Source of the DNA: Monodelphis domestica
Lineage: Eukaryota; Chordata; Mammalia; Didelphimorphia; Didelphidae
Reading direction: 5' to 3'
Assembly: GCF_027887165.1 (NCBI RefSeq)
Contig: NC_077227.1
Coordinates: 64,490,607-64,554,606 of the forward strand
DNA: 64,000 bases
The notes under the pieces are model-generated. The model saw nothing but the letters and a program-made list of their open reading frames with translations, ran no database searches and was not told where the DNA came from. Below, one piece after another: positions 12,706 to 23,600 of this stretch; positions within the stretch are counted from its first letter, which is position 1; each line of letters opens with the position of its first letter. Both the position numbers and the translations under genes were made by a program.

Positions 12706-12980
12706 TTGTATCCCTACTGCTTATCACATTGCCTGGAATATTGTAGTTGCTCAATAAATGTTTAAATAATAATAATAATAAGCATTTTAATAATACTTGT
12801 TATATGCCACACACTGTTATAAGCACTTTAGAAATATTATCTTGTTATATCCTCACAACAACCAAGGAAAATTGGAGTTATTATTATCCCCATTTTACAG
12901 CTGATGAAATTGAGACAAAAAATGTTTAGTGATTTTTCCAGTATATCGCAACTAATAATTTTCTTTGACTAGATTTGAAC
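12706..12980 (+). mobile_element. L2/MIR tail (right part) followed by CORE-SINE-like sequence
   Basis: Continuation of the element split by the ERV, then (AAT)n and a CORE-type segment (CATTTTACAGCTGATGAAAT). No gene. Confidence 0.55.
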
Positions 12981-13194
12981 TCAGTTCTTCCTGATTCTAG
13001 GGCCAAGACTGTGCACTGTGGCATCACCTAGTTATTTCTCAATGTGATGATTTGTTGACTTGTCTCTGCTCTTGTGTCTCTATCTCCAATGCTTGGCACT
13101 TAGTAAGTGCTTAAGAAGTATGTTTTTCATCCATCCATTGCATTGAAGAAACCCTACATATCCACTAAGCACCAAATTAAGGCTAGAGATTCTG

Positions 13195-14452
13195 GATGCT
13201 GTCCTTCTTTATAAGAATCCTGCAGAAATGCTATGTGTGGAGATAGATGTGATGATAGGATCAGTAGGGAAGATCATCATTAGGTGATTGTCATTAGGTA
13301 TTGAGCCACTGACTCACATAAATGGGGTGAGGGTAGAGAAGGACCTCTGATTATATTTGATATTTACAAAACTCATCTATTTAGGACTGAAAAAGACCTC
13401 AGAGACCCAACATTTCATTTCAAAAATTAGGAAACTGAACTTCTGAGAGGTGCGTGAATATACACAAGATCATCAACAGGATATGTGCAGAGTAAGAGAT
13501 AGATTTTCAATCTCTGACTCCAAATCTAGTACTAGTTATATCATATCAGGTGTGTGCAACTCAACTGACACCTGTTTGCTTTGTTAGATTTCTCCTATCT
13601 CTTGCTTCCTCAGTTAAACCTCTGGAGAGTAAGACCATGTTTTCTCCCTTTCTTGGATTCTTCAAAGAGTTCCTATTCTATTACTCTAGTCTGTATTCTA
13701 GAGAATGGTAGCTCAGAGAATATTTTGGAATAAATGAAAGAAAGAGAAGGGGGAAAGAGCATATCCTCACTAAATATTTCATGATTAGATTTTTCAGTAT
13801 GTTTCAAGAGAAAGGGACAGGGAGAGAGAATATTTATTCTAGCCAAAAATTCCCAAAATTTCCCACAAGTTTTAGTAAACAGAGAGGTGGGTGCTAAATG
13901 CAGCTGTGAATTGAGTACGAGGACAGAAATCCAGCTTTAATTAGATTGAAATGGGCAGAGGTGCTTAAGCATTTTCTACTGAATCCATTCTTCTTCATCC
14001 TTTGGAATCACAGAGAGGTAGGGAATACAGCAGGGATCCTTCACACAGGGTCCATGGACTAAATTTCAGAGAGTTTGTGACCTTGGAAGTAGGAATCTTT
14101 GTTTTTACTGGCCCTATCTGAAATTTGGAATTTCTTCCAATTATTTAGAAATGTCATTCTGAGAAGGGCTCCCTCAGCTTCACCCAACTGCCAAAGGAAT
14201 CCATTGTACACATATAAAAAAGATTAAGCACCCTTGGACTAGATGATGGGTTCCTGCTTTCTTTTCCTTTCTGTTTCCATCTTGTTCGGTTGGAAGACTG
14301 ACTTTGCTCCTTAAAGTGATTCAGAATATGGGAATCCCCAAAAGCTTCTCTTCCCTGTGTAGGTCTCTCTGTGACAGGTAATTCTCATCCAGGACCCTTT
14401 CTTGGATAATATTTCCTGATCATGCATCCATTGGGATGTTAAGATTAAGTCT
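13195..14452 (+). repeat. Conserved upstream block of gene A (duplicate of 35.92-37.21 kb)
   Basis: Non-coding sequence collinear with 35920-37210 upstream of gene B. Shared strings include AGTAAACAGAGAGGTGGGT, GATTGAAATGGGCAGAGG and TGATCATGCATCCATTGGGA. It is probably the ancestral promoter-proximal region; in gene A it is now separated from the gene by a solo LTR. No open frame is supported here. Confidence 0.8.
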
Positions 14453-14456
14453 ATAC

Positions 14457-15273
14457 TGAAATAATGGGGTTATCTGTGATGTTTTTGAAGAGGATGCTGT
14501 GATAAGATGCTTTGTTGTTGTTCACAAATATATCTTTCTGCTCTTCCCTCAGAAAAAGCCAGGAGTTAATTTCTTTCACCAGGCCAATATGTACATTACT
14601 TGGAGAGTATATGTTCATTAAACAATCTATTTATTTATAATTAAAAGATATAAGTGTAAGGATTGATAACAAGGAAAACCTTAACACTAACAGGGAACTA
14701 TATCCACCCACTTTCTACATTTGTCTCATGAGAAAGCCTTCAATTCTTCCAGCTACACTAAAACTGCTTTGCACTTACGAACCCCCAAAATGCTATCAGA
14801 CTATATTCTAAGTATAATCCTTATTCACTTACTTAATTTGATAAAGATATCTCCAAGTACATCCAGATTCAGTCAGCCACTCTGGCGGTGACTAATCGAC
14901 AATTGGGTAACTCTGGGATGACCCAGAGATTAGGCAAACAGCCCTTCAGTCCTTCTTTCTCCAAAACTTTCTCCAGCAAAACAGATCTACCAGCTTGTTC
15001 TTAGAGATGACTTTTCTCAGTCAGGAAAGTAGAAACCTCTTCAAATGGTTTCAAAGGTCTCTCTTTCCTCTCACCAGCAAAGAGCAAGGTCTCAGATGTC
15101 TGCCAGAGAGAAAGTCCGTGAGTGGACCTCACCAACTGCTAGAACCTTTTCCTGTGTTCCTCCTTTCAAGTTCTGATCATGCACATTATATCTTGCCTGC
15201 ACCTTCAGAGATCTTTTCCTCAAATATCTTATTTTAATCAATGCTTAATCAATATCCTAATTTACTTACTACA
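14457..15273. mobile_element. Solo LTR inserted in the gene A promoter region
   Basis: An 817-bp segment beginning TGAAAT and ending CTACA, with TG...CA ends, flanked by the 4-bp direct repeat ATAC (14453-14456 and 15274-15277). Gene B carries the unfilled site with one ATAC. This is a fossil solo LTR, probably of a class I element given the 4-bp duplication, acquired after the A/B duplication. Its right end is 100 bases from the gene A start codon. Confidence 0.75.
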
Positions 15274-15290
15274 ATACCAGCAAAGAAGAG

Positions 15291-15300
15291 GATAAATAAA
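15291..15300 (+). promoter_or_regulatory. Candidate TATA-like box of gene A
   Basis: GATAAATAAA about 80 bases before the start codon. The same ten bases occur at the matching place in gene B, while much around them differs. It lies only 14 bases beyond the solo LTR target duplication, so everything further upstream of this box is LTR. Function is inferred from position and conservation. Confidence 0.4.
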
Positions 15301-15372
15301 GATTGTTTTGACCCAAGGTGACCCAATCACCTGCTATGATTCTCCTCAATATTTCCCAGGTCTGGGCTCCAA

Positions 15373-15553
15373 ATGATGGTTCTCCTGCCCCTGCTCAGTC
15401 TCTTGCTCCTAGAGTGGGCACTCATTGGATCTTGCTCAGAAACAGGGGGAAATGATGAGCAGCCATTGACTTACTCAGACACTTACTATCATGGTCCTTG
15501 GATTGTTGGACGGCCTGGGAGAGATGGAGCCAAGGGTGAAAAGGGAGACCCAG
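15373..15553 (+). CDS. SFTPA-like: Gene A exon 1: signal peptide, N-terminal segment, first collagen triplets
   Basis: Starts at the first of two consecutive ATG codons and ends at CCAG followed by GTATGT, phase 1. It encodes a leucine-rich signal peptide, an acidic linker and five Gly-X-Y triplets from G46 ([15 protein letters not shown]). The first 68 coding bases are identical to gene B. Compared with B it is 18 bases shorter, losing two collagen triplets, and Tyr stands where B has Cys39. A possible acceptor (TTTCCCAG, ending 15359) just upstream would allow an additional 5' UTR exon; otherwise transcription may start downstream of the TATA-like box at 15291. Confidence 0.9.
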
Positions 15554-18500
15554 GTATGTGAAAAGCATCCATTTTAGGTAAGAGCAAAAGTATAAGATTA
15601 GAGTGTTAGACATTGATTTTTTTAACCCTTACTTTCCATCTTGGAATCAATACTGTGTATTGGTTCCAAGCCAGAAGAATGCTAAGGACTATTCAATGGG
15701 AGTTAAGTGACTTGCCCAGGGTCACACAGTTAGGACGTGTCTGAGGCCAGATTTTAACCCAGGACCTCCCTTCTTTAGGCATGGAATCATTCATCTTATG
15801 GAACATATCCTCCAACCTCCTCATTTTAAAAAGAAAGAAACTAAAGCCCAGAGAAAAGGACTGATTTTTGTAAAATACACAACAAATTATTAGTAGAACA
15901 AGAACCCAAGTCTCCAGGTTCCTTTGTTTAGTGTTTTTTTCCCATTACCTGGTGTTACATTTTTCCATTTTCCCTGAAGGACTTTCAACATAAGGTCTCA
16001 CTCACTCCAGGAAACCTGTGAATCCCTGGGACTTAATGATTCTAGTGACATATTCTGCCAATACTAGATGGCTCAGTGGTCAAAGTGTCTATGATCTTCT
16101 CTGGAGTCCTCTAATAACTTTCTGTTCAGGAATCCTTCTGAAACATTCCATTGGGTGGTACAGTTAATGGGCCTCAGAGACTCCATTTTCTGGAATCACT
16201 GGATACCTGTGCCCTTATAAGAACCCTATACAGCAAGTTTAGGATGAAAAATGAATTGCTGAGGCTTACGGTTCTTTTTACACACTCATTTAAGAGAAAA
16301 AGAATATGTATATTTTTAGGTGAAGGGTTATAAAATGTATATACATAATCATATGCAATAAAATGATTTCTATTAAATAGGTGAAATACTCAGTAGCCTG
16401 CAGGGATGTTCAGCGAACGTGGGAACTCCAGGAAGCCCAGGGCCACAAGGACCTCCAGGAATTAAAGGCATGAAAGGAGAACCAGGTGGTAAGAAATTCT
16501 TTGCTTTTTGCCCAATGGAGTGTTGGGGAAAGGAGAGAAAGTGTTATCTGCAGACCTAAAGTATGGAAATAAGCAGTCTCAAGCTTTTTCTGCCTTCAGA
16601 CTACTCTAATAGTATAACTTCATGAACTAGGTGGAGGAAAACCTGAACTGTACCAAAATAAATAAGTCATGCCCAGAGAGGGAGTAGAGGTGTCCCTGGG
16701 GTGGAGAGGGGCAGCTAGGTGACTCAGTGAATAGAGAATCCAGGCCTGGAGACTAGAGGTCCTAGGTTCAAATTTGACCTCAGATACTTCTGATCTGTTT
16801 GCCCCTAAGCAAGACACTGAACCCTAATCAGTACTCTTCTTCCTTGGAACTGATATTTAGTATGGATTCTAGGACAGAAATTAAAAGTATTAAGAAAAAA
16901 AGAAAAGAGAAGAGGAGAGGAGAGGAGAGGAGAGGAGAGGAGAGGAGAGGAGAGGAGAGGAGAGGAGAGGAGAGGAGAGGAGAGGAGAGGAGAGGAGAGG
17001 AGAGGAGAGGAGAGGAGAGGAGAGGAGAGGAGAGGAGAGGAAAGAACCCCTGAAGGAGAAGAAGACCTGAATTTCCAAGTCTCCATTAACCTTGGTAAAA
17101 CCCAGGTAGCCAATAACCCCCAAGCCAAATTGCATTCTAGTGCAATTCTGGTTCTACCCTTCCAATCCCAGAAGACTGTATCAATAGCAGCCAACTGCTG
17201 CCCAAAGGTGCCCTTAGGCAAAATCAAATCCAATCCCACTCATCCTCCTCAATATGCCAACTTTAGGGCTTGAAACTTTTATTAGTCTTTCTCTTACTTT
17301 GTTCAAAACCAAAAGAAATAAGTTTATAGAATGAATAATCTTAAATATATGAACAAATTACAGATGCTCACTTTATCTGTTTATCCTCAACCAGCATTCA
17401 TTGCAGGAGAGGGAGTAATCAAAATTTCTTTTCCATGTTGGTTTTGCCTTTTGTCAATGCTTTTCCCTTTGCCAGTCTCTTTGATTCCTTCACAAACAAA
17501 TCATCTCATTGGTAGAAAATCATTTTTTTTAAAAAATAGCAGCTTATTATTACATGTTTCTGAGACAGAGGGGAAAAGACCAGGCTGACTGACCAAGTGT
17601 CCTCTGATAATGGATCAATCGACAAGTATTAGGAGTAAAATTAGGGGTTATGAATAAATATATTATATTAGTGGTCCCTAGGGATTTAAATCAATCCCAA
17701 TGAAATACTCAAGTCAGTATGGGATTTTATGGTGGTTTATTTACAATAGAAGGAAGAAACTGAGGAGAAAGAGAAGAGAGAAAGGGGTGAAGATCTGCTC
17801 CGGCCTGGCCTAAGCCAGGGGGAGTTCAGAGGTCTCAGCCAAGGTGCCTTCTCAGAAGATTAAATCTAGCTAGGCTTCCAGCCATGAGGCCTCCTCCAAG
17901 ATGAGGGGCCTCCTCAGAGGATAGATAGTGCCTTCAGAAGGTCAAGGAAAAGGGGAGTCATCCTTCTCACTCACCAAGGTCCTTCAGGGAAACTGCCTCA
18001 CTTGCAGAACTCCTCCCAGTAAACTCCACTGTCAAAGTCCACCAAAGCCACAAGCACGCCAAAAGCTGCCAAAAGCTCCCAATGCTGCAGAGAGAGCCCT
18101 CACAGGAAGTGACACAAAATATATAGATTATTCTTTACATCACTTCCTGTGTCTTACATGTACCAATGGTAGCTTAAGCTTGACTTAGGACAACCTTTGG
18201 GGGGGGGGGGTCTGTCAGTTGTTTCTTATTTGTCACTTGCTAGCACATGTCTGTCATAGGCCATCCTCCTCACAGTTAATCCTTAAGTAGGGGTGTAGAC
18301 ATTCCTGGCTACTAGAATTCTAAAGATCAAGCAGGGTGCAATAAATCTAAAATTAGTAAATCTAAAATTCACACAAGACTCATCTGGAAACCCAACAAGC
18401 CATCCTTCCATGGACCAGAGTCTCCCAGGGCCCATTCTACAAGGCTCTTCTGACCTTGACAATAGTGTATGGACTGTAGACAAAGTGGAACCAGTAACAC

Positions 18501-20629
18501 ATTCAAACAGATTTTTTTTCCCTCAAAGCAAGGGTGTCTGTTTACTAACCACTGAGGAATCAAAGAGATATTGATTACCTCAGGGAAACTTTAGCTCAAA
18601 GAAAAATATGCAGTTTGACTAGAGAGCTACATTGCATGGGAACCATACAGAAAAGGCATGCATAGAAGAAATACATCATTCTTTTTTAAATAAAACAATT
18701 AAAATAGCTAACAGTTGTATAGTTCTTACTATCTGCCAAGCACTTTACTAAGTAGTTTATAATTTTTATCTCATTTAATCCCCATAATAACTCTGGGAGG
18801 GAGTTACTATTATTATACCCATTTTACAGATGAAGAAACTAAGGCAAAAAGCAGTTAAGTAACTTGCACATGGTTCCACAATTACTAAGTATCTGAGACA
18901 CTATTTGAACTCAGGTCTTCCTGAATCCAGGCCCAGAACTTTATCCCCTTATACCACCTACCAACAAAATCTATTATGTAGAGGGCATCATGCATCATGT
19001 ACAATACTGGGTTTCAGTTGCTTAATCTTTTTCAGTAGTGTCCAACTCTTCCTGATCTCATTTGGGGTTTTCTGGGCAGAGTTACTGGAATAGTTTGCCA
19101 TTTACTTCTTCAGATCATTTTATAGATGAGGTAACTGAGGCAAATGGGGTGAAGTGACTTGTCCAGGGTCACACATCTAGTAAGTATCTGAGGTTGAATT
19201 TGAACTTAACTCTTTATGACTTCAGATCCAGAACCAGATCCACTGAGATACCTACCTGTCTTAAAAAAAAATGGAGGTCATGTAATCTAACTTTCCTTCT
19301 GTGAAAGGAGATTTTGAGAAGGCAACGTGATTACAAGCAGAGAGTCATAGAATGCTGTGAAGCAAAACAGACAGGGGTTAACCCTGTTAGAATTTTGAGG
19401 AGAGGGGATTGAGGAGAGGTACCAGTGACCAGCTGGAGGAGTGATTCCTTGACTCTGGAGGGACAGCTAGCTCCAATCCTTGGAAAGGGAAAATTATTCC
19501 TTAAAGAGATTTTAACTAGAGCTTGAAAACCACTGAGACTTATAACTTTCCTGTGACTCTGTGAAGAGCTAGATCTGAGACAGAGCTAATTGAACTGCTC
19601 AGTTTGCCTTTGGGGGTTATCCCTCAAAGAAGACATGATCACTGCTGAAGCCTGACTTCATGTCTATTCAATTTACAATCTAGAGACTTGTTCCTACCTT
19701 GGTTTAGCCTAGGTTTAGCTAAAAATAGAAGGGAAATATCAGGCAGAGATTTTTTCACAGTAGTTTCGACTTTTGTAGAAGACTGAAGAGACTTCCTCAA
19801 AGTCAGATGGTGGGGTAATTAGTTTTATTAGAGATAAAGAATAATCCACAACCCACTTCCCTATCTCATATCCATTTAACAGCCTTTATGAAATCATGAT
19901 ACTTTGAAGAAGCAGTCAGAGGGTTTACTTACCTGCATGAGTCAGGGAGATCAGCCATTTTTGCTCTCTGACCTTGAAGGAGATCACCCTGCGAGACCAG
20001 GTTCAGTAAAACTCCTGTCACCTGTCTATAGCGTTATTTATAGGGGCTCTCATCACCCTAAACTTATAGAAGATGAAAATGAGTTCCAGAGGGGCTAAAA
20101 TACTCATTCAAGGACACACTGGCATTAAGTAATAGATTTAAGATCTGAACCCAGATTCTCTCATTTTAAATCTAGTATTTTTTTTCTACTCTACCATATA
20201 TCCACCCTATATTTAGCACTGGGAGAAACCTTCATATATATATATATATGTATATATATATGGTACCTCTCCTCAATCCCCTCTCCTCAAAATTCTAATA
20301 GGGTTAACCCCTGTCTGTTTTGCTTCACAGCATTCTATGACTCTCTGCTTGTAATCATGTTGCCTTCTCAAAATCTCCTTTCACAGAAGGAAGGTTAGAT
20401 TACATGACCTCCATTTTTTTAAGACAGGTAGGTATCTCAGTGGATCTGGTTCTGGATCTGAAGTCATAAAGAGTTAAGTTCAAATTCAACCTCAGATACT
20501 TACTAGATGTGTGACCCTGGACAAGTCACTTCACCCCATTTGCCTCAGTTACCTCATCTATAAAATGATCTGAAGAAGTAAACCCCATATATATATATAC
20601 GTATATATATATAAATATACACACACACA

Positions 20630-20673
<44 letters not shown>

Positions 20674-23600
20674 ACCTAATTAAACTGACTCAAGTTAGAG
20701 CTAAGAATCTGAGGGCAATAAAAATTGTTTGCCTAAGATTGTATCTGATATATGTTAAGTTATTCAACTTTCACAACCCTATGAGATCCATGCTGTTATT
20801 ATCTCCTTTTCACCTAAGAGGAGCTCATTAATTTGCAGTGTGGGCAGGTTTTCAATTCAAGCACTTCCAACCTCAGATACTACATGGTAATCTCTTCCTC
20901 AAAATAAATCCTAATATTCTCTTTCTTATTTTGTCAAAATTACAGCCATTACCATTCAGGACTATCAAGTTTTCAGTGCTTTTTTTTCCCAACTCCTCCC
21001 TTTCTCTCTCTCTCTCTCTCCACATATATAATCAGTAGCCAGATCTTGCTATTACTACTTCCAAAGGATTGTTACAAGGGAATCACTTTAAAAGACTGAT
21101 ATATATTAATTTAAGGTCGCCAAGGAATTCAGCTATGTAATTCCTAAATGAAAACTCAATTCAGCAGTCAATCTTTTATGGAGTTTAATTACAATAGGAG
21201 GAAGAAAGGAATTAGAGATAGAGAGATGAAAAAGGGAGAGAAGGGAATAAGGCTTAAATACCCCTTCTGTTTAGGCTGGGCCAAAAGGCCCAAGCCCTTA
21301 GATAGCTGGGGCAAAGAAAAGAGATCAGTCCCTATTACTCAAGTGACCAAAATGGAGAAACAGTCTCAGAGGCCCCCACCTTCAGCTTCCTTCAGAGCAA
21401 GCTTCTCAGAGCACACACCAACCACACCGACCAACTTCTCAACCCCCACCTCGAGTCTCCAGACCCCCCTATCCTTAAGGAAACCATCCAAGTTCCCTCC
21501 CCTCAGTCCTCACATCTACCAATCACCTGTCCATCAATTTCCCTGTGCCAATGGAGGCTCTAGCTTAACCCAGGACCGCCCAGAGGTCTGGCTTTGCACA
21601 TGTCTGTTGTAGGTCATATTTTCAAATAATTAAATCTTTGATCCTTTGCTACAGCCCTTTCTAAATCCTGTTAACCTGAGTAGGGTAGAGATTGGAATAA
21701 TTAAATTTTGATCTAGGCTGCAGCCCTTACTCAATCCTGTTAGGACTGAATAGGGTGGAGATTGATTCCAAATATCTCCATTGTATCAATTCTAAAATCA
21801 ATCATGACTCAAAGAAATTCCTGTTCTATGCTTAAGCATAGGTCAAAGTCCTTTCCATTGTTCAGCAAAAGGTTTCTGTCCTAAAGTAATCTTAAGAAGG
21901 GAAGGAGAAGGAAACTCTCATGCCAATGGGGTTCACATTCCAATAGCCAAGACCCACTATCAATAGGGAATTTTTCAAGTATGAAATTTCCCAATGGTGA
22001 AATTTCCAATATTTATAAGTCTAAGAAATTTTGAGGTTTACAGGATCCTCTCTCCTCTACTTTCTTCTGATTACTCATATAACTATTCTTCTAGTTTAGG
22101 TTCTCCTCCTCTATCACCTGAATTATGGAAATAATCTCCTAATTGATCTCAAATCTATCTTTTCTTCAATCCACCCTCCACACAGCTAGCAATGTGATTT
22201 TCCTAAAACACTATAGCATTCTCTTATTCAGTGAACACTAGCAGCTCCCTATTGCCTTGATGATTCACTATAAACTCCTCTTCATAGCCCTTCATATTCT
22301 GGAATTCAAAGCCTTTCATAATCTGGCTCCAATATGCCTTTCAAGCTTTCTATATATAAATCCCCTTCATTCCTGGCCTTCTTGATGTTTCTCAAACACA
22401 ACAATTACTTCCTATCTCCATGCCTTTCCTCTCTTCAAGCAGGGAAGGTGCCTTCTTCCTGTTTATACCTTTGAAAAACCCTACTTTTCTTAAAAATCAA
22501 ACTTTTATAGATGACTTGTTGGCTTGAGATGGTTCTTTGCCTTGTCAGTGGCTCAAAGAAAGATTTTCTTCTTCCCAGGAATGCATTCTTCTCTAATTGA
22601 GGAGCGACTTAACATGACCTCATATTTAACAGCTCGCCTCCTAAAGTTGTCAAAAGGTAAGTCTATGGATCTACCCTCTACAACAGGAATCTAAAACAAG
22701 CCATTTTGGGGATAATGGGTTCCCTATTCTCAGCCTGTATATGGGCCAGTATAGCCTGGAAATTACATGGAGGAAATTAATAGTAAATAAGACTAGATTC
22801 GCAACAATAAACATAACGAAGTGAAGCACAATGACAAAATCAAGAATAATAACTGCAACAAAATACATAAAAGTTTGATAAACTCTTCATATACTTCTTT
22901 GAAATGGCATAACAGTCCTCTAGCATTGTTAACTATTTCAGGTTATAAACCACTTTGCAAATATTATCTCAATTTATTCTCACCACAATTCCAGGAAGAA
23001 GAAACTATTATTATCACCATTTTACAGATAAGGAGATTGAGGTAGGCAGCAGTTCAATAATTTATTCAGGATCCCCCAGCTAGTAAGTGTCTGCAGCTGG
23101 ATTCAATCTCAAATGTTCCTAACTCTAGGTGGATCAAGCTATCCTAGCAGACACCTAATTGCCCCTTAATTATTTCCATTTTATATATAAGGGCACTAAA
23201 GATGAGAGCAGTAAAGAGTCCTATTTACAGAATTGCCAATTTGGAGAGACCTAAGAGGCTATTGAATCCAGTCCTCTCATTTACAGGTGAGGAAACTGAA
23301 GCCCAGGGAAGAAAAGTCATATCCAGGGTCACACAGCTAATAATGGTCACTGTCAGCAACAGAGTTTGAAGACAGGTTTTCCTAATGGAGACTTTTCAGT
23401 GCCAGGCTAAGGATGTCATTTATCTGTTCTGAGTTTGACGTGCAGAAACAACGACATAGAAAGAATTAGTGAGGAAATGAAATGATGGAGATGAAGGAGA
23501 GAAAAACAAGGACAATGAAAGAGACTAACATAAAGAGGAATATTCAGACATGCCTAAACACACAATACAAACACAGAAATGAAAGACAAAAGGAAAACTG

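Noticed and set aside
15340-15372. A certain 5' UTR splice acceptor just before both start codons
   Set aside because: TTTCCCAG is present before both genes, but the TATA-like box 60 bases upstream argues equally for a single first exon; left undecided without transcript data.
16805-17239. A 144-codon open stretch on the minus strand with [10 protein letters not shown] repeats
   Set aside because: Produced by the AGAGG microsatellite, which is open in several frames.
21148-21612. A 154-codon open stretch, the longest in the window
   Set aside because: It lies entirely within a solo LTR shared with other copies that do not keep the frame; no domain.
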